A stretch of DNA of 43,900 bases from Chitinophagales bacterium (GCA_013297585.1 JAAFHG010000001.1:1-43900); one strand, 5' to 3'. Positions 32,593 through 41,933 are shown, counted from the stretch's first letter. Notes: generated by a model from the sequence alone, not told the origin. Translations and numbers: made by a program.

Positions 32593-33426
32593 TTATAAAC
32601 CGCTGATACTTAAGCCAATAGAATACAAATTCATTGAAGGGCCAAAACCATCTTTTACTACACCAAGTACATTAAAATCGCCATGAAGTGAAAATACACC
32701 ATAACCTACACGTGCTGTAGCGGCTAACCGTGTACCATTAAAATAGCGCTTATTGCTTTCTTTTACAATTGCAGTTGGGCCAAAAACACTAACCCCATTA
32801 GCCGTTTGTAAATCTTTACCTTTTGTATAGGCTTTTAATAACGTACCTACTTTGGCGCCTAGAGCAAATTTCCAGCTTTTACCGGGATTTTCTGGATCGC
32901 TATAAAATCTTAATTCAACCGGAATTTCGGCATAAATAGTAGTTAATTTAAATTTTTTGTAACGATTGGTGGCAGATACATCTGTAAAAGGCAATGTACC
33001 ACCTGTACCGTTTACATTAACTCTTACATTATCAAAAAACATATTGCTACTACCAATACCTAAACCATAAGCCACACTAAAACGTGGATCTGTTTTAAAT
33101 GGCTTATCTAGCATTACATATATATTAAGATGGCGACTAAAACCTTTTGTGCGCACACTATCAGGTCGGCTTGTCCATGCGTCACTACCATATTGAATCA
33201 TAAAATGATCAGCAGCCCTATTAGTTAATATTACTTTACTCCAATCTTTTTTCACTTTTGGCGTAGTAATTACTTCTACATTTTGCTTTGGTACACTGGT
33301 TTGAGTTGTTTGTGTTGAATCGGTTTTAACCGTAGTGGTTTTATTTTTCTTTTTAAACAAAGCTATCTGCGCTTGAGAACATGAGAATGTAGCAACAGAC
33401 AATACAAATAGTAATAATTTTTTCAT
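32593..33426 (-). CDS. Outer-membrane beta-barrel protein
   Basis: 277 residues with a signal peptide (MKKLLLFVLSVATFSCSQAQ). A Lys/Thr-rich linker (residues 24-60) is followed by amphipathic strands: DKPFKTDPRFSVAYGLGIGS, KLTTIYAEIPVELRFYSD, KFALGAKVGTLLKAYTKG, RLAATARVGYGVFSLHGDFN. The C-terminus YSIGLSISGL lacks a final Phe but fits a porin-like fold. The arrangement of signal peptide, short charged linker and barrel resembles 24504-25397, though the two are not clearly paralogous. It has its own terminator and no operon partner. Confidence 0.82.
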   Translation of the reverse strand: MKKLLLFVLSVATFSCSQAQIALFKKKNKTTTVKTDSTQTTQTSVPKQNVEVITTPKVKKDWSKVILTNRAADHFMIQYGSDAWTSRPDSVRTKGFSRHLNIYVMLDKPFKTDPRFSVAYGLGIGSSNMFFDNVRVNVNGTGGTLPFTDVSATNRYKKFKLTTIYAEIPVELRFYSDPENPGKSWKFALGAKVGTLLKAYTKGKDLQTANGVSVFGPTAIVKESNKRYFNGTRLAATARVGYGVFSLHGDFNVLGVVKDGFGPSMNLYSIGLSISGL

Positions 33427-33655
33427 TGTGAGGTTTTAAATAAAAGCTTGTTAGTTTACAAGAATGACAAAAATAAAAGAAATGAGTGCATAAAAAGGGT
33501 TAAAAATAAGCGAAAGTATTTTAAGTAAATATGCAACAGAAGCACATAATGGCAAATTTTTCTATAATATATTCATTGTTTATGCCTTTGCAGTGCTATA
33601 TATTGAAAAAATTAGTGTGTATATTTTCTGTGTTTTGGTGCCCATGTGGCAACAA

Positions 33656-34315
33656 TTACAAGTTTAAATAAGCCATTAAATGGTTGTAGTTTTCTTTCAG
33701 TTCATTGGCAAATTGTTCTTCGCCAAAATAATATTTTACTACATAATCGTATCGCTGAAACGTGGCCAAAATATCACTAATTTCTACCTTGTTTACTTTA
33801 ATAGATACAATTACCAAGCCTGTTTCAGTTTCGGTATAGCTATTAAGTTGGGTAATGTATGCGTCGTTGGTTTCTACCAATCGGCTGATTTCGCCAAAGG
33901 AAAAATTACGCCTTTCTACTTCTAAAACAATAATACCACCAGGCTCCTGCGTACCTAAAAACTTTGCTAAATGTTGTTGTAAAATGTTTTGTGATATACA
34001 ACCAATTAGTTCATCCTGATCTGTTACTACTGGCAAAACAGTGATTTCATACTCAGCCATTAGCTTTAGCGCAGTTAATATAAACTCCTCTTTTTTAACG
34101 GCTGCTTTTACAAATCTATCTTCTAGTACAAGTAAAGTTGTGTTGTCATCTTCATCTAGCAAATCATCTTTGGCTACAAGACCTACCAATTTATCTTCGG
34201 TAATAATGGGTAAATGTTGTACATCATAATCCTCCATTAACTGTAGTGCAAAGCCTGCCTTATCGGTAAGCTGTAGCGAAGGAAATGTTTGCTGAATAAG
34301 TTGTGATGCTAGCAT
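33656..34315 (-). CDS. CBS-domain protein
   Basis: 219 residues from ATG 34315. Ten preceding codons of the longer frame (MSIIVSNLFF) are dropped because homologues start at MLASQLI. Two CBS motifs occupy residues 1-120 (TDKAGFALQLMEDYDVQHLP and LKLMAEYEITVLPVVTDQ). They would bind an adenine nucleotide as a sensor. The C-terminal 90 residues (GGIIVLEVERRNFSFGEISR, then SIKVNKVEISDILATFQRYD) resemble an ACT-like fold. It is transcribed after the hydrolase gene at 35130 with 35 bp between. The partner is unknown. Confidence 0.85.
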   Translation of the reverse strand: MLASQLIQQTFPSLQLTDKAGFALQLMEDYDVQHLPIITEDKLVGLVAKDDLLDEDDNTTLLVLEDRFVKAAVKKEEFILTALKLMAEYEITVLPVVTDQDELIGCISQNILQQHLAKFLGTQEPGGIIVLEVERRNFSFGEISRLVETNDAYITQLNSYTETETGLVIVSIKVNKVEISDILATFQRYDYVVKYYFGEEQFANELKENYNHLMAYLNL

Positions 34316-34350
34316 GAAAAATAGATTGCTTACAATGATAGACAAACGAA

Positions 34351-35130
34351 CTACAAATTTTTTTCAGCAGGAACCGTTAATTTACTTAAAAAGTTATCTA
34401 GTATGGCGTTAAACTCTTCTGGTACCTCCATCATAGGTGCATGGCCACATTTATCTATAAAATGCAACTCGCTATTTGGTAGTAATTTATGAAATTCTTT
34501 ACCTACAAATGGTGGTGTAATGGTATCATTATTACCCCAAATAAGTAAGGTGGGTTGCTTTATTTGATTGAGTTCTTCACCCAAATTGCTGCGAATAGCA
34601 CTTTTAGCTAGCGCAATAATTTTTATTACTTTTAAACGATTGGTGGTAATTTCAAATAACTCATCTACCAATTCTTTACTTGCCAATGCTGGATTGTAAA
34701 AAGTAAGCTCGGCTTTCTTTTTAATGTACTCATAATCACCACGCTTTGGGTAACTGTCGCCCATACCGTTTTCAAAAAGGCCAGAACTACCAGTAAGGGT
34801 TAATGATTTTATTTTTTCAGGATGTTTTAATGTGTGAACTAGTGCTATATGGCCACCCAATGAGTTACCTAACAAATTTATGCCTGTATAACCACGTGTT
34901 TCTATAAAACTGTGTACATGCTTAGCCAAACCACTTACCGTAGTGTGAAAAATATCCAATTCAAGTAACGGCAACAACGGTACAATTACTTTATAGCGTG
35001 TTTTAAAATGGTCTACTAAATCCGCAAAATTGCTTAGTGCGCCAAATAGGCCATGCAGTAGCAATAGCGGTTCTCCCTCGCCTTCTTCTATAAATTTAAA
35101 CTTTTCTTGTTGTTGTATAGTATAACTCAT
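34351..35130 (-). CDS. Alpha/beta hydrolase
   Basis: 259 residues. Oxyanion loop LLLLHGLFGALSNF, nucleophile elbow GNSLGG (Ser90), acid in LLIWGNNDTITPP, and catalytic His in DKCGHAPMMEVPEEF make a full Ser-Asp-His triad. There is no signal peptide. The cap domain (about 125-185) is helical. The substrate is unknown; such proteins are usually esterases or C-C hydrolases. It lies 35 bp upstream of the CBS gene and could form an operon with it. Confidence 0.9.
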   Translation of the reverse strand: MSYTIQQQEKFKFIEEGEGEPLLLLHGLFGALSNFADLVDHFKTRYKVIVPLLPLLELDIFHTTVSGLAKHVHSFIETRGYTGINLLGNSLGGHIALVHTLKHPEKIKSLTLTGSSGLFENGMGDSYPKRGDYEYIKKKAELTFYNPALASKELVDELFEITTNRLKVIKIIALAKSAIRSNLGEELNQIKQPTLLIWGNNDTITPPFVGKEFHKLLPNSELHFIDKCGHAPMMEVPEEFNAILDNFLSKLTVPAEKNL

Positions 35131-35284
35131 GTCTTATTTTCTAAAGCAAGCAGAATTTTAGCAATGGCTACAAATAAACGCAAAAACGAGCATTAAAAAA
35201 TTGTTTCTGAAAAACAGTTAATACAATCGTAACACTCGTGTGTGCTAAGTTATTGTTTTACAGTTACAAATAAGCCCTGCTGCT

Positions 35285-35824
35285 TTATACCTGCGCTTTT
35301 TTGCCAACTATACTAAAAAATGATTCTAGCTGTATAAACACATTTTTAAACAATGGAATTACATAACCAATACCGTTTATGACTTTAATACCCATTGGTT
35401 GCACAATTGCATAACATTTAGATTCGTCAATAGTGCTTTGTTTTATAATGCCCAACTTATTTGCATAAAATAATACCACACTAAAAATAAGTGTATAAAT
35501 AATGGCGTAAAACAAAATGCCACCAAGCTTATTAGCCCAGCCCATTAATAGCAACTCTACACTTTTCTGTAAAATATTGGCCACCAACCGTAGTACCAAT
35601 ATTACGCCTACCATTACCGCAATAAACGATAAAAATGGCAGCCACTGGCTACCAATATTTACGGTTTTACCCAGCCATGTAGCCATAACAGCCGATAATT
35701 TTACAGCCGCCGCCAAACCCACAATAATTGCCACCAACGATACTACGGATACAATAAAGCCACGTGTATAGCCTTTGTATGCAGCAGATAACATTAGTAT
35801 AAAAAACAAAATATCAATGGGCAT
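35285..35824 (-). CDS. CvpA-family membrane protein
   Basis: 179 residues with four predicted transmembrane helices. The N-terminus IDILFFILMLSAAYKGYTRG, then FIVSVVSLVAIIVGLAAAV, is the CvpA/colicin V production pattern (helix, Gly-rich loop with R/K, second helix). The third and fourth helices are about residues 58-85 and 101-130. CvpA proteins are linked to envelope stress resistance; the mechanism is unsettled. It follows yqeY by 83 bp on the same strand, with a hairpin repeat between. Confidence 0.85.
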   Translation of the reverse strand: MPIDILFFILMLSAAYKGYTRGFIVSVVSLVAIIVGLAAAVKLSAVMATWLGKTVNIGSQWLPFLSFIAVMVGVILVLRLVANILQKSVELLLMGWANKLGGILFYAIIYTLIFSVVLFYANKLGIIKQSTIDESKCYAIVQPMGIKVINGIGYVIPLFKNVFIQLESFFSIVGKKAQV

Positions 35825-35830
35825 AACAGG

Positions 35831-35903
35831 AGTTTATAGTTTATAGTTTAATAGTTTGAAGTTTGAACAATCATCAATAACCCCAAACTATAAACTTTAA
35901 ACT
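35831..35903. repeat. AT-rich inverted repeat of GTTTATA/TATAAAC words
   Basis: The left arm AGTTTATAGTTTATAGTTTA (35831-35850) and the right arm AAACTATAAACTTTAAACT (35884-35902) are near reverse complements. It fills the gap between yqeY and cvpA, like the CAAGATTCAAG element between rpsB and rpsI. A shorter relative with ACGTTT words lies at 36395-36422. Confidence 0.65.
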
Positions 35904-35907
35904 GTTT

Positions 35908-36360
35908 CTATTTACTCAATAACTCTTTTACTACTGCAGAAATGGCTTTGCCTTCAGCCTTGCCAGCTAATTGCTTACTTGCAACACCCATTACTTTGCC
36001 CATATCTGCTGGTGAGCTAGCACCTACGGTTGTAATAATTTCAGCAACAGCAACTTTTAATGCGTCTTCACTTAATTGTTGTGGTAAAAACTTTTCTATT
36101 ACCGTAATCTCTTCACTTTCTTTTGTAGCAAGGTCTGCACGATTTTGCTGCACGTATATTTCTAAGCTATCCTTACGTTGCTTTACTAGTTTTTGCAATA
36201 ATTTCAATTCGCCATCAGCAGTTACCACACCACCAGCACCTGGGTCAGTTTTAGCTTTTATAATTTCAGCTTTTATCGCTCTTAAACCACGCAAAGTGCC
36301 TTCATCTTTCGCTTTCATGGCATCTTTCATTAAGTCCATTACTTGTGCTTCTAAGCTCAT
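35908..36360 (-). CDS. GatB/YqeY-domain protein
   Basis: 150 residues matching YqeY along its length: MKDAMKAKDEGTLRGLRAIK, KQRKDSLEIYVQQNRADLAT, EEITVIEKFLPQQLSED, and the C-terminal DMGKVMGVASKQLAGKAEGK. The domain equals the tRNA-binding tail of GatB in amidotransferases. The stand-alone protein is thought to help tRNA-dependent amidation, but this is not settled. It lies downstream of gldC (68 bp) and upstream of cvpA on the same strand. Confidence 0.92.
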   Translation of the reverse strand: MSLEAQVMDLMKDAMKAKDEGTLRGLRAIKAEIIKAKTDPGAGGVVTADGELKLLQKLVKQRKDSLEIYVQQNRADLATKESEEITVIEKFLPQQLSEDALKVAVAEIITTVGASSPADMGKVMGVASKQLAGKAEGKAISAVVKELLSK

Positions 36361-36428
36361 ATTTTAGTTTTTTAATTGTTATTTTTAGTATAAACGTTTT
36401 TACGTTTCACCATTCACGTTTCATCTAT

Positions 36429-36773
36429 TTATCCTTTGTTTTCCTTCAACTGTATTTCTCTAAACTTTTTATTAAAGTCTTTGGCAAATGTTTTCATCTC
36501 GTTTACCAATTCATGTTGATGTGTGGCACGGTCAAATGTATCGGCCATAGACATAAATGTTTGAAAATAGAAGTCAGCCATTTCATCTACCATCATTTCT
36601 TTGGTCCAAAGATCTATACGCATAGCGCTTTTGTCTTCACCATCCCAAAAAGCAAGCATCATGGCTTTAGATTTCTGCATCATATCTGCGTTGCTATCTG
36701 TGGCCGTCCAATTAATACTTTCAGGCACTTTGTCCTTATCTAAGGTAACTTCTACTGTAATAGTTGATTTCAT
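36429..36773 (-). CDS. gldC: Gliding motility protein GldC
   Basis: 114 residues. The pattern KVPESINWTATDSNAD, AMMLAFWDGEDKSAMRIDLW, TKEMMVDEMADFYFQTFMSM and ADTFDRATH matches GldC of Bacteroidota along its length. GldC is a small cytoplasmic protein that aids, but is not essential for, gliding in Flavobacterium johnsoniae. No other gld genes are in the window. gldC is often present in non-gliding members of the phylum, so it does not prove motility. Confidence 0.88.
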   Translation of the reverse strand: MKSTITVEVTLDKDKVPESINWTATDSNADMMQKSKAMMLAFWDGEDKSAMRIDLWTKEMMVDEMADFYFQTFMSMADTFDRATHQHELVNEMKTFAKDFNKKFREIQLKENKG

Positions 36774-36812
36774 GTATTATGTCGGTTTTTAAAATTATTT
36801 TGTTTTTTGCCT

Positions 36813-36889
36813 CCCGCAGATACGGCTGATAAACGCAGACCAAAATAATACCTTCGGTATTATCTGCGAAAATCGAGAGATCAGCGGGG
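36813..36889. repeat. CGCAGA/TCTGCG hairpin element
   Basis: The outer arms CCCGCAGAT and ATCAGCGGGG enclose CGCAGA (36834-36839), ATAATACC-TTC-GGTATTAT (36845-36863) and TCTGCG (36863-36868). Together they form one long interrupted hairpin. It lies between the glycosyltransferase stop and the gldC start. Confidence 0.75.
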
Positions 36890-36986
36890 CAAATGCTTTG
36901 TATATGCATACTGTATCATTGCTACGAAACAGCAAAAATAAGCATGCCTTAGTAATGTATTTAAACAGATTTTTAAGCGTTTACTA

Positions 36987-38099
36987 CTACAAAACAGCCG
37001 ACGCTATACCCATCTGCAATTGCTGATACGCATTGTTGTAAGTATACAATTCTGACAATGCTTGGCCTGCGGCTATTTTTTGGCTGCGCAAATTTTCGTC
37101 TTTATAAAGTAACTTCATGTGATTGGCAATAGTTTCTACATCGTCTTTTGCCACGGTTAGCACTGCATTGTTAATGGCGTTGCTAAAACTGTTATTTTCT
37201 AAACAAATCACCGGCACATTTGCCTGAAAGGCTTGTAAAATGGGCAAGTAATACTGTGACTGATTAACAAGCGATAACACAGTATAAGCTGCACCAAATA
37301 GTTTGGCCTCTACATCTAGTGGCTCACTTTCTAGCAATTCAATATCCTCTCTGTACCTATAGGTTGCCATTTTCTCGCTTAGTTGGTTTTTATAATCTGC
37401 AATATGGCCTAGCACCAGCAGCTTCATGCTGCTCTTTTGCCATTTTTTAAAAGCAGAAAAGGCTTTTAGTAAATTGATAAATTCATGAAACGTAAAAGCG
37501 CTTGCCACTGCTAAAAAATACTCTCTACCATCTGCATAGCCGTCTTTTACCACATTGATTTCAATATAGTTAAGGGGTTTAAATATGCCATGTGCAGCAC
37601 CAGTTACAATTTGGATCCGATAGCTATCGGGTTTAGACCCGATAGCTATCGGGTTTGAAATTTGAAATTTAGTTGATAATTCGTTCTGCAACATTTCAGC
37701 GCCAACGATAATATTACTCGCTTTTTGTAATGATTTTTTTACTACTAAGCTCTTGGTGGATAATGCTGTATTTACAAAAACAATTTGCTGAAAATTACCA
37801 GTAATACAACCATAACCAGCCAACTGCATTACCAAATTTGCTTGTATTTTTTTTAAAATAGCTGGCAATGTAACCGCACTAAATAGTAATAATCCACTTG
37901 CAGAAACTGGTTCTTTTTTTACTAGTTCAATCTTACAATTTGCTGGTAACAATTCTGCATCAACGGCTGCATTTACAATAAATACAAAGCTATTTTCTGG
38001 CTCTTGCTTAGCCTTGTGCAGCATTAGCTCTACCAAAAAATCAACATCAAAATTGATGGTATTGGTTTGTAATTGTATGGTATTGATTGCAATAATCAT
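36987..38099 (-). CDS. Glycosyltransferase, GT-B fold, GT4-like
   Basis: 370 residues. The C-terminal half has the GT4 layout: YFLAVASAFTFHEFINLLKA, MKLLVLGHIADYKNQLSEKM, then EAKLFGAAYTVLSLVNQSQY, YLPILQAFQANVPVICLENN with the late Glu/Asn region that usually holds the sugar nucleotide. The N-terminal half is hydrophobic and less typical. In the middle two CCCGATAGCTATCGGG-type palindromes are translated as NPIAIG and KPDSYRI, adding about 13 residues. No companion glycan genes are near. Confidence 0.8.
   Translation of the reverse strand: MIIAINTIQLQTNTINFDVDFLVELMLHKAKQEPENSFVFIVNAAVDAELLPANCKIELVKKEPVSASGLLLFSAVTLPAILKKIQANLVMQLAGYGCITGNFQQIVFVNTALSTKSLVVKKSLQKASNIIVGAEMLQNELSTKFQISNPIAIGSKPDSYRIQIVTGAAHGIFKPLNYIEINVVKDGYADGREYFLAVASAFTFHEFINLLKAFSAFKKWQKSSMKLLVLGHIADYKNQLSEKMATYRYREDIELLESEPLDVEAKLFGAAYTVLSLVNQSQYYLPILQAFQANVPVICLENNSFSNAINNAVLTVAKDDVETIANHMKLLYKDENLRSQKIAAGQALSELYTYNNAYQQLQMGIASAVL
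37616..37653. repeat. Two palindrome copies inside a coding sequence
   Basis: TCCGATAGCTATCGGG (37616-37631, first base off) and CCCGATAGCTATCGGG (37638-37653) start 22 bp apart. On the minus strand the frame reads one as P-I-A-I-G and the other as P-D-S-Y-R. They keep the glycosyltransferase frame open. Confidence 0.95.
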
Positions 38100-38130
38100 A
38101 AAGGCGCAAATGTAAAACGATAAGTGAAAA

Positions 38131-40656
38131 CTAGACTGTTTTCTGTGTTTGTAAATACTTCCAGTAATTAATGCCGTATCGTAATTCTGAAAAAGAATAG
38201 GCGTTACCTAAATGCGCCATCAACGCACCAGCAGCCTGAGAGTCAATGGCATCAATAGCTTCAACCACGGCCATTACTTTTTCTTTTGGCATTATTGCAA
38301 ATACATCTACCTCTTTGGTAGCAATTAATTGTGCCAAATGGCTTTCTACAGTACTTAGCGCTAGGTTGCGTTGCTCGGCTATTTCGCCCGCTGATAACCC
38401 CTGTTTGTGTAAGTTTAAGGTTAGTGTGCTAGAACTTATTTTTTCTGTATCAGTCGCTTTTTCTTTCTTTTCTTTTTTTACTTTTTTCTCATGAATTAAA
38501 GATTGCAGATTTTTAGCGTTGCAATAGGTTTGTATAATGCTTAAAAACTGCTGCCCATATTTTTCTATTTTGGCTTCACCAAAGCCTGTAATTTGCTTTA
38601 AATCTTTTTCATCTAATGGTAAATATTTGGCCATTTCTTCCAGCGAAGCACTATTGGCTACGTAATAAATAGGAATGTCTTCAGATGTGCAAAGTTCATC
38701 ACGCAATTCTCGTAACTGTTTGTACAAGATAGGATGTGGTGTATCTACTTTTTTATAAACAGCACCAGCATATGCATTTATCTGTAAATCAGGAATTTGC
38801 AAACCTATTTTTTGCTGCTGATATACTTGCATATTAAAGCCTTCTTTGCAAGTATTTATGAGTTGAAACTTAGTATAAATTTCCGCATACAAAGCTTTTA
38901 AATCGTTGTAGTATTCTTGTGCGTAATTGCGACTATCTGTAACCGCAGGCGATTGCGGTAAGGTTTGTACCAAATAATATAAGTGCTCTAAAAAATATGC
39001 CGCTGCTTTTATTACACGTTCATTTATGGCTAATACATCATTACCCATAAACAGTTGTTGTAACTGTATTTGAAACCTTGCAGCCACTTGCTGAACACTT
39101 CGTAAACGGCTCGCAATATCATTTACCCAAGGCAAAGCTTCTTCATTAAAAGAACCCCCATGCTCTTCTAATAATTTCAATATATCTTCAACGTGGCTTA
39201 CCGCTTTATCAAAGCCAAATAGTTCTGTTATAATTTTTTCTTGATACAATTGCTTACTAAGTAATAAGTTATTTTGCAGCGCAGCAGCATTACTTTTTGT
39301 TTTACCAAAAGCTAAAATTCGTTCATCGGTAAATAAGCTATTATTGGTAATTAAACTTTGCAATACCAAGCCTTCTAAACTAGTACATCTACTTAGTGCT
39401 ACATACACCTGTCCCGGCGCAAATGCGGAACCAGCGTCAATTACAGCTTTCTCAAACGTTAAGCCTTGGCTTTTATGAATAGTAATGGCCCAAGCCAATC
39501 GTAAAGGATATTGTGTAAATGAACCAACCACTTCTTCCTCAATTTGTTGGTTGGTTTGGTTGAGTGTGTACTTAATATTTTCCCACTTTTCTTTGGTAAC
39601 TTTTATGGGTTCAACATCGCCTTTGCATTGCACATAAATAATGTCATCATCAAACTTTTCTATAGTGCCAATTTTGCCATTAAAATAACGACGCACCTTT
39701 TCTTTATCATTTTTAATAAACATTACTTGCGCACCCACTTTTAGTTGCAAGTTTTCCTCAGCAGGAAAGGCTTTATCGCTAAAATCTTTTTCTATTGCTG
39801 CTTTAAAAGTGATTAATCTATTGGGCAAATTTTGTAACCCATGTTGATTAATATCAGTTGCCTTTTTATTATGTGTGGTTAATGTAATATAGCCATCATC
39901 TTCACGGGTAGTAAAGTTGGGTTGGTAACGTGTTTGCAAAGTGGTCATTGCTTCTTCATCCATTTTGTGGTTGCGTACTTTATTCAGTACATCAATAAAC
40001 ACCGCGTCGCTTTGCCGATAAATTTTCTCTAACTCGATATACACGGGTGGTTGCTGCTGTGCCACACGGCTGCTAAAAAAGTAAGGGCTTTCGTAAAATT
40101 GGCTCAGCATGGCCCATTCTTCGTTAGGAATTACTGGTGGCAACTGGTGCATATCGCCTATTAGCAATATTTGCACCCCACCAAATGCATCATATTGCCG
40201 GCCTCTTATATGACGCATCACAGTATCAATGGCATCTAAGGTATCGCATCGCACCATACTTATTTCATCTATTATCAGCAACTCGAGCTGGCGAATGATA
40301 TCTCGTTTTTCACGGTTAATTTTTATTCTGCCTAGCAAATGGTGTTTATCTACAACCGCTTCACGTTGGGATTGTGGTTTAGCATCAAAATTCAAATCGA
40401 AATTGCCCTTGATAGGGCCAGGTACAAATGGTGTAAATGGTAATTGAAAAAATGAGTGAATGGTAGTACCGCCAGCATTAATAGCAGCCACACCTGTAGG
40501 CGCAACAACAGCGCTTTGCTTGCCACTATTCTCTTTAATGTATTTAAGAAATGTGGTTTTACCAGTACCAGCCTTACCTGTTAAAAAAATAGCTTCGTTG
40601 GTAAACTGTATATAATCTGCCGCTAATTGAAATAATTGATTGATTTCGGTTGCCAT
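38131..40656 (-). CDS. PIF1-like helicase with HRDC and helix-turn-helix C-terminus
   Basis: 841 residues. Walker A is GKAGTGKTTF (27-36), then the PIF1-type APTGVAAINAGGTTIHSFFQ, Walker B LLIIDEISMVR (Asp130, Glu131), motif GDMHQLPPV and the C-terminal helicase motif TIHKSQGLTFEKAVIDAG with YVALSRCTSLEGL. An HRDC domain follows at about 637-715 (LYKQLRELRDELCTSEDIPI) and a helix-turn-helix near 745-775 (LSAGEIAEQRNLALSTVESH). These proteins unwind DNA 5' to 3' and the HRDC part helps DNA binding. The gene is divergent from the PlsC gene with only 49 bp between. Confidence 0.92.
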   Translation of the reverse strand: MATEINQLFQLAADYIQFTNEAIFLTGKAGTGKTTFLKYIKENSGKQSAVVAPTGVAAINAGGTTIHSFFQLPFTPFVPGPIKGNFDLNFDAKPQSQREAVVDKHHLLGRIKINREKRDIIRQLELLIIDEISMVRCDTLDAIDTVMRHIRGRQYDAFGGVQILLIGDMHQLPPVIPNEEWAMLSQFYESPYFFSSRVAQQQPPVYIELEKIYRQSDAVFIDVLNKVRNHKMDEEAMTTLQTRYQPNFTTREDDGYITLTTHNKKATDINQHGLQNLPNRLITFKAAIEKDFSDKAFPAEENLQLKVGAQVMFIKNDKEKVRRYFNGKIGTIEKFDDDIIYVQCKGDVEPIKVTKEKWENIKYTLNQTNQQIEEEVVGSFTQYPLRLAWAITIHKSQGLTFEKAVIDAGSAFAPGQVYVALSRCTSLEGLVLQSLITNNSLFTDERILAFGKTKSNAAALQNNLLLSKQLYQEKIITELFGFDKAVSHVEDILKLLEEHGGSFNEEALPWVNDIASRLRSVQQVAARFQIQLQQLFMGNDVLAINERVIKAAAYFLEHLYYLVQTLPQSPAVTDSRNYAQEYYNDLKALYAEIYTKFQLINTCKEGFNMQVYQQQKIGLQIPDLQINAYAGAVYKKVDTPHPILYKQLRELRDELCTSEDIPIYYVANSASLEEMAKYLPLDEKDLKQITGFGEAKIEKYGQQFLSIIQTYCNAKNLQSLIHEKKVKKEKKEKATDTEKISSSTLTLNLHKQGLSAGEIAEQRNLALSTVESHLAQLIATKEVDVFAIMPKEKVMAVVEAIDAIDSQAAGALMAHLGNAYSFSELRYGINYWKYLQTQKTV

Positions 40657-40705
40657 AACTTAGTAAAAATAACACATACTTGTGAAGAAGACAATTTTTT
40701 ACTAA

Positions 40706-41884
40706 TTGCAAAGAGAACAAAGATTTTTACAGAGAAAATACAAAGTAGTGTTAGCGCTTCATTCTTTTTGTACTTTTCGGTTAAACTACTTGTTTTCAGT
40801 TACTTTTAGTCAAATCATTGTTCCGTTGTTGTATTCTTTATTGCAAGTTATTATTCGCCTAGCGCTACGCATTTTTTGTGGCGATATTACTGTGTCTAAC
40901 AAATCAGTTTTACAAAGCAAAGGCCCGCTATTATTGGCTTGTAATCATCCAAATGCAATTTTAGATGCCATTATTATTGGCAGTTTATTTAAGCAACCTG
41001 TACACTATTTGGCAAGAGGCGATGCATTTAAAAACCCATTGGTAAGTAAGCTTTTAACAGCTTTTAAATTAATGCCCATTTATAGATTGAGTGAAGGGCG
41101 TGAATATGTAGCATTAAACGATAACACATTTGAAAGTTGCCACCAAATATTACTACAAGGTGGTATTGTACTAATTTTTTCTGAAGGCTTGTGTAAGCAT
41201 GAGTGGCAATTACAACCTTTAAAAAAAGGCACTGCTCGTATTGCATTTACTGCATGGAATGAACCAAGCATCAGCGACTATTTTCGTGTACAACCTGTAA
41301 GCATTAATTACAACTCATTTACAAAATTTGGCAAACAAGTCATTATTCATTTTGATGAGATTATTAGCAAACAAGATGTTGTTTTTACTGCCAATGAAGG
41401 CGAAAAAATTCAACAGTTTAATAGCTTACTTACCAAGCGTTTAATTAACGGTATGTTATTGGCAAATGGTAATGAAACCTTAGTGCAAACACTCATCGCT
41501 AAGCACAAACAATTCATCCATTCACCTGCTACAGCCATTGCAGATTTAAAACATTTACAAGCCAATTATCAGCTAACTACTTTGCCTAAAATAAGTAATC
41601 AATTACTACTAAAAATATTGCTACTATTGCCTGCTGTTATTAGCTTTCTACTACATGCAGCATTATATTTTCCTATAAAAAAAATGGTGCAGCAAAAAAC
41701 TAATGGCAGTGTTTTTTACGACTCAGTTTTACTTGGTTTATTACTGATAGTTTACCCTTTTTACTACTTGCTTATAAATGTTTTAGCCTTCAGTTTTACC
41801 AATAGTATTGCCTTGCAAATAGTTGTATTATTAATGCCTTTATGGTTATGGTTATTAACTAGTTTTAAGAAGTTATTCCATTAA
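40706..41884 (+). CDS. Lysophospholipid acyltransferase (PlsC-like) with C-terminal membrane helices
   Basis: The acyltransferase motif is ACNHPNAILDA (HxxxxD; His81, Asp87) with the later FSEG (159-162). It would transfer an acyl chain to lysophosphatidic acid or a similar lipid. The C-terminal part has two hydrophobic helix pairs (about 310-335 and 345-385). The frame opens at TTG 40706; no ATG precedes the domain, so the start is uncertain. Residues 1-40 are basic and may not be translated; a start near 40826 (LLYSLLQVII) would match the usual N-terminus. A strong terminator ends the gene at 41885-41913. Confidence 0.85.
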   Translation: MQREQRFLQRKYKVVLALHSFCTFRLNYLFSVTFSQIIVPLLYSLLQVIIRLALRIFCGDITVSNKSVLQSKGPLLLACNHPNAILDAIIIGSLFKQPVHYLARGDAFKNPLVSKLLTAFKLMPIYRLSEGREYVALNDNTFESCHQILLQGGIVLIFSEGLCKHEWQLQPLKKGTARIAFTAWNEPSISDYFRVQPVSINYNSFTKFGKQVIIHFDEIISKQDVVFTANEGEKIQQFNSLLTKRLINGMLLANGNETLVQTLIAKHKQFIHSPATAIADLKHLQANYQLTTLPKISNQLLLKILLLLPAVISFLLHAALYFPIKKMVQQKTNGSVFYDSVLLGLLLIVYPFYYLLINVLAFSFTNSIALQIVVLLMPLWLWLLTSFKKLFH

Positions 41885-41913
41885 AAAAGCCGATGCAAAT
41901 TGCATCGGCTTTT
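41885..41913. terminator. Bidirectional intrinsic terminator
   Basis: AAAAGCCGATGCAA and TTGCATCGGCTTTT pair perfectly over 14 bp. It starts one base after the PlsC stop and 21 bp past the stop of the opposing thioredoxin gene, so it serves both. Confidence 0.95.
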
Positions 41914-41933
41914 GAGTATTATTACTACAAGAT

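Noticed and set aside
32593..33426. Lipoprotein signal in the outer-membrane protein (Cys at residue 16)
   Set aside because: The residues before Cys do not form a good lipobox, and a normal signal peptidase I site (Gln-Ala-Gln) follows.
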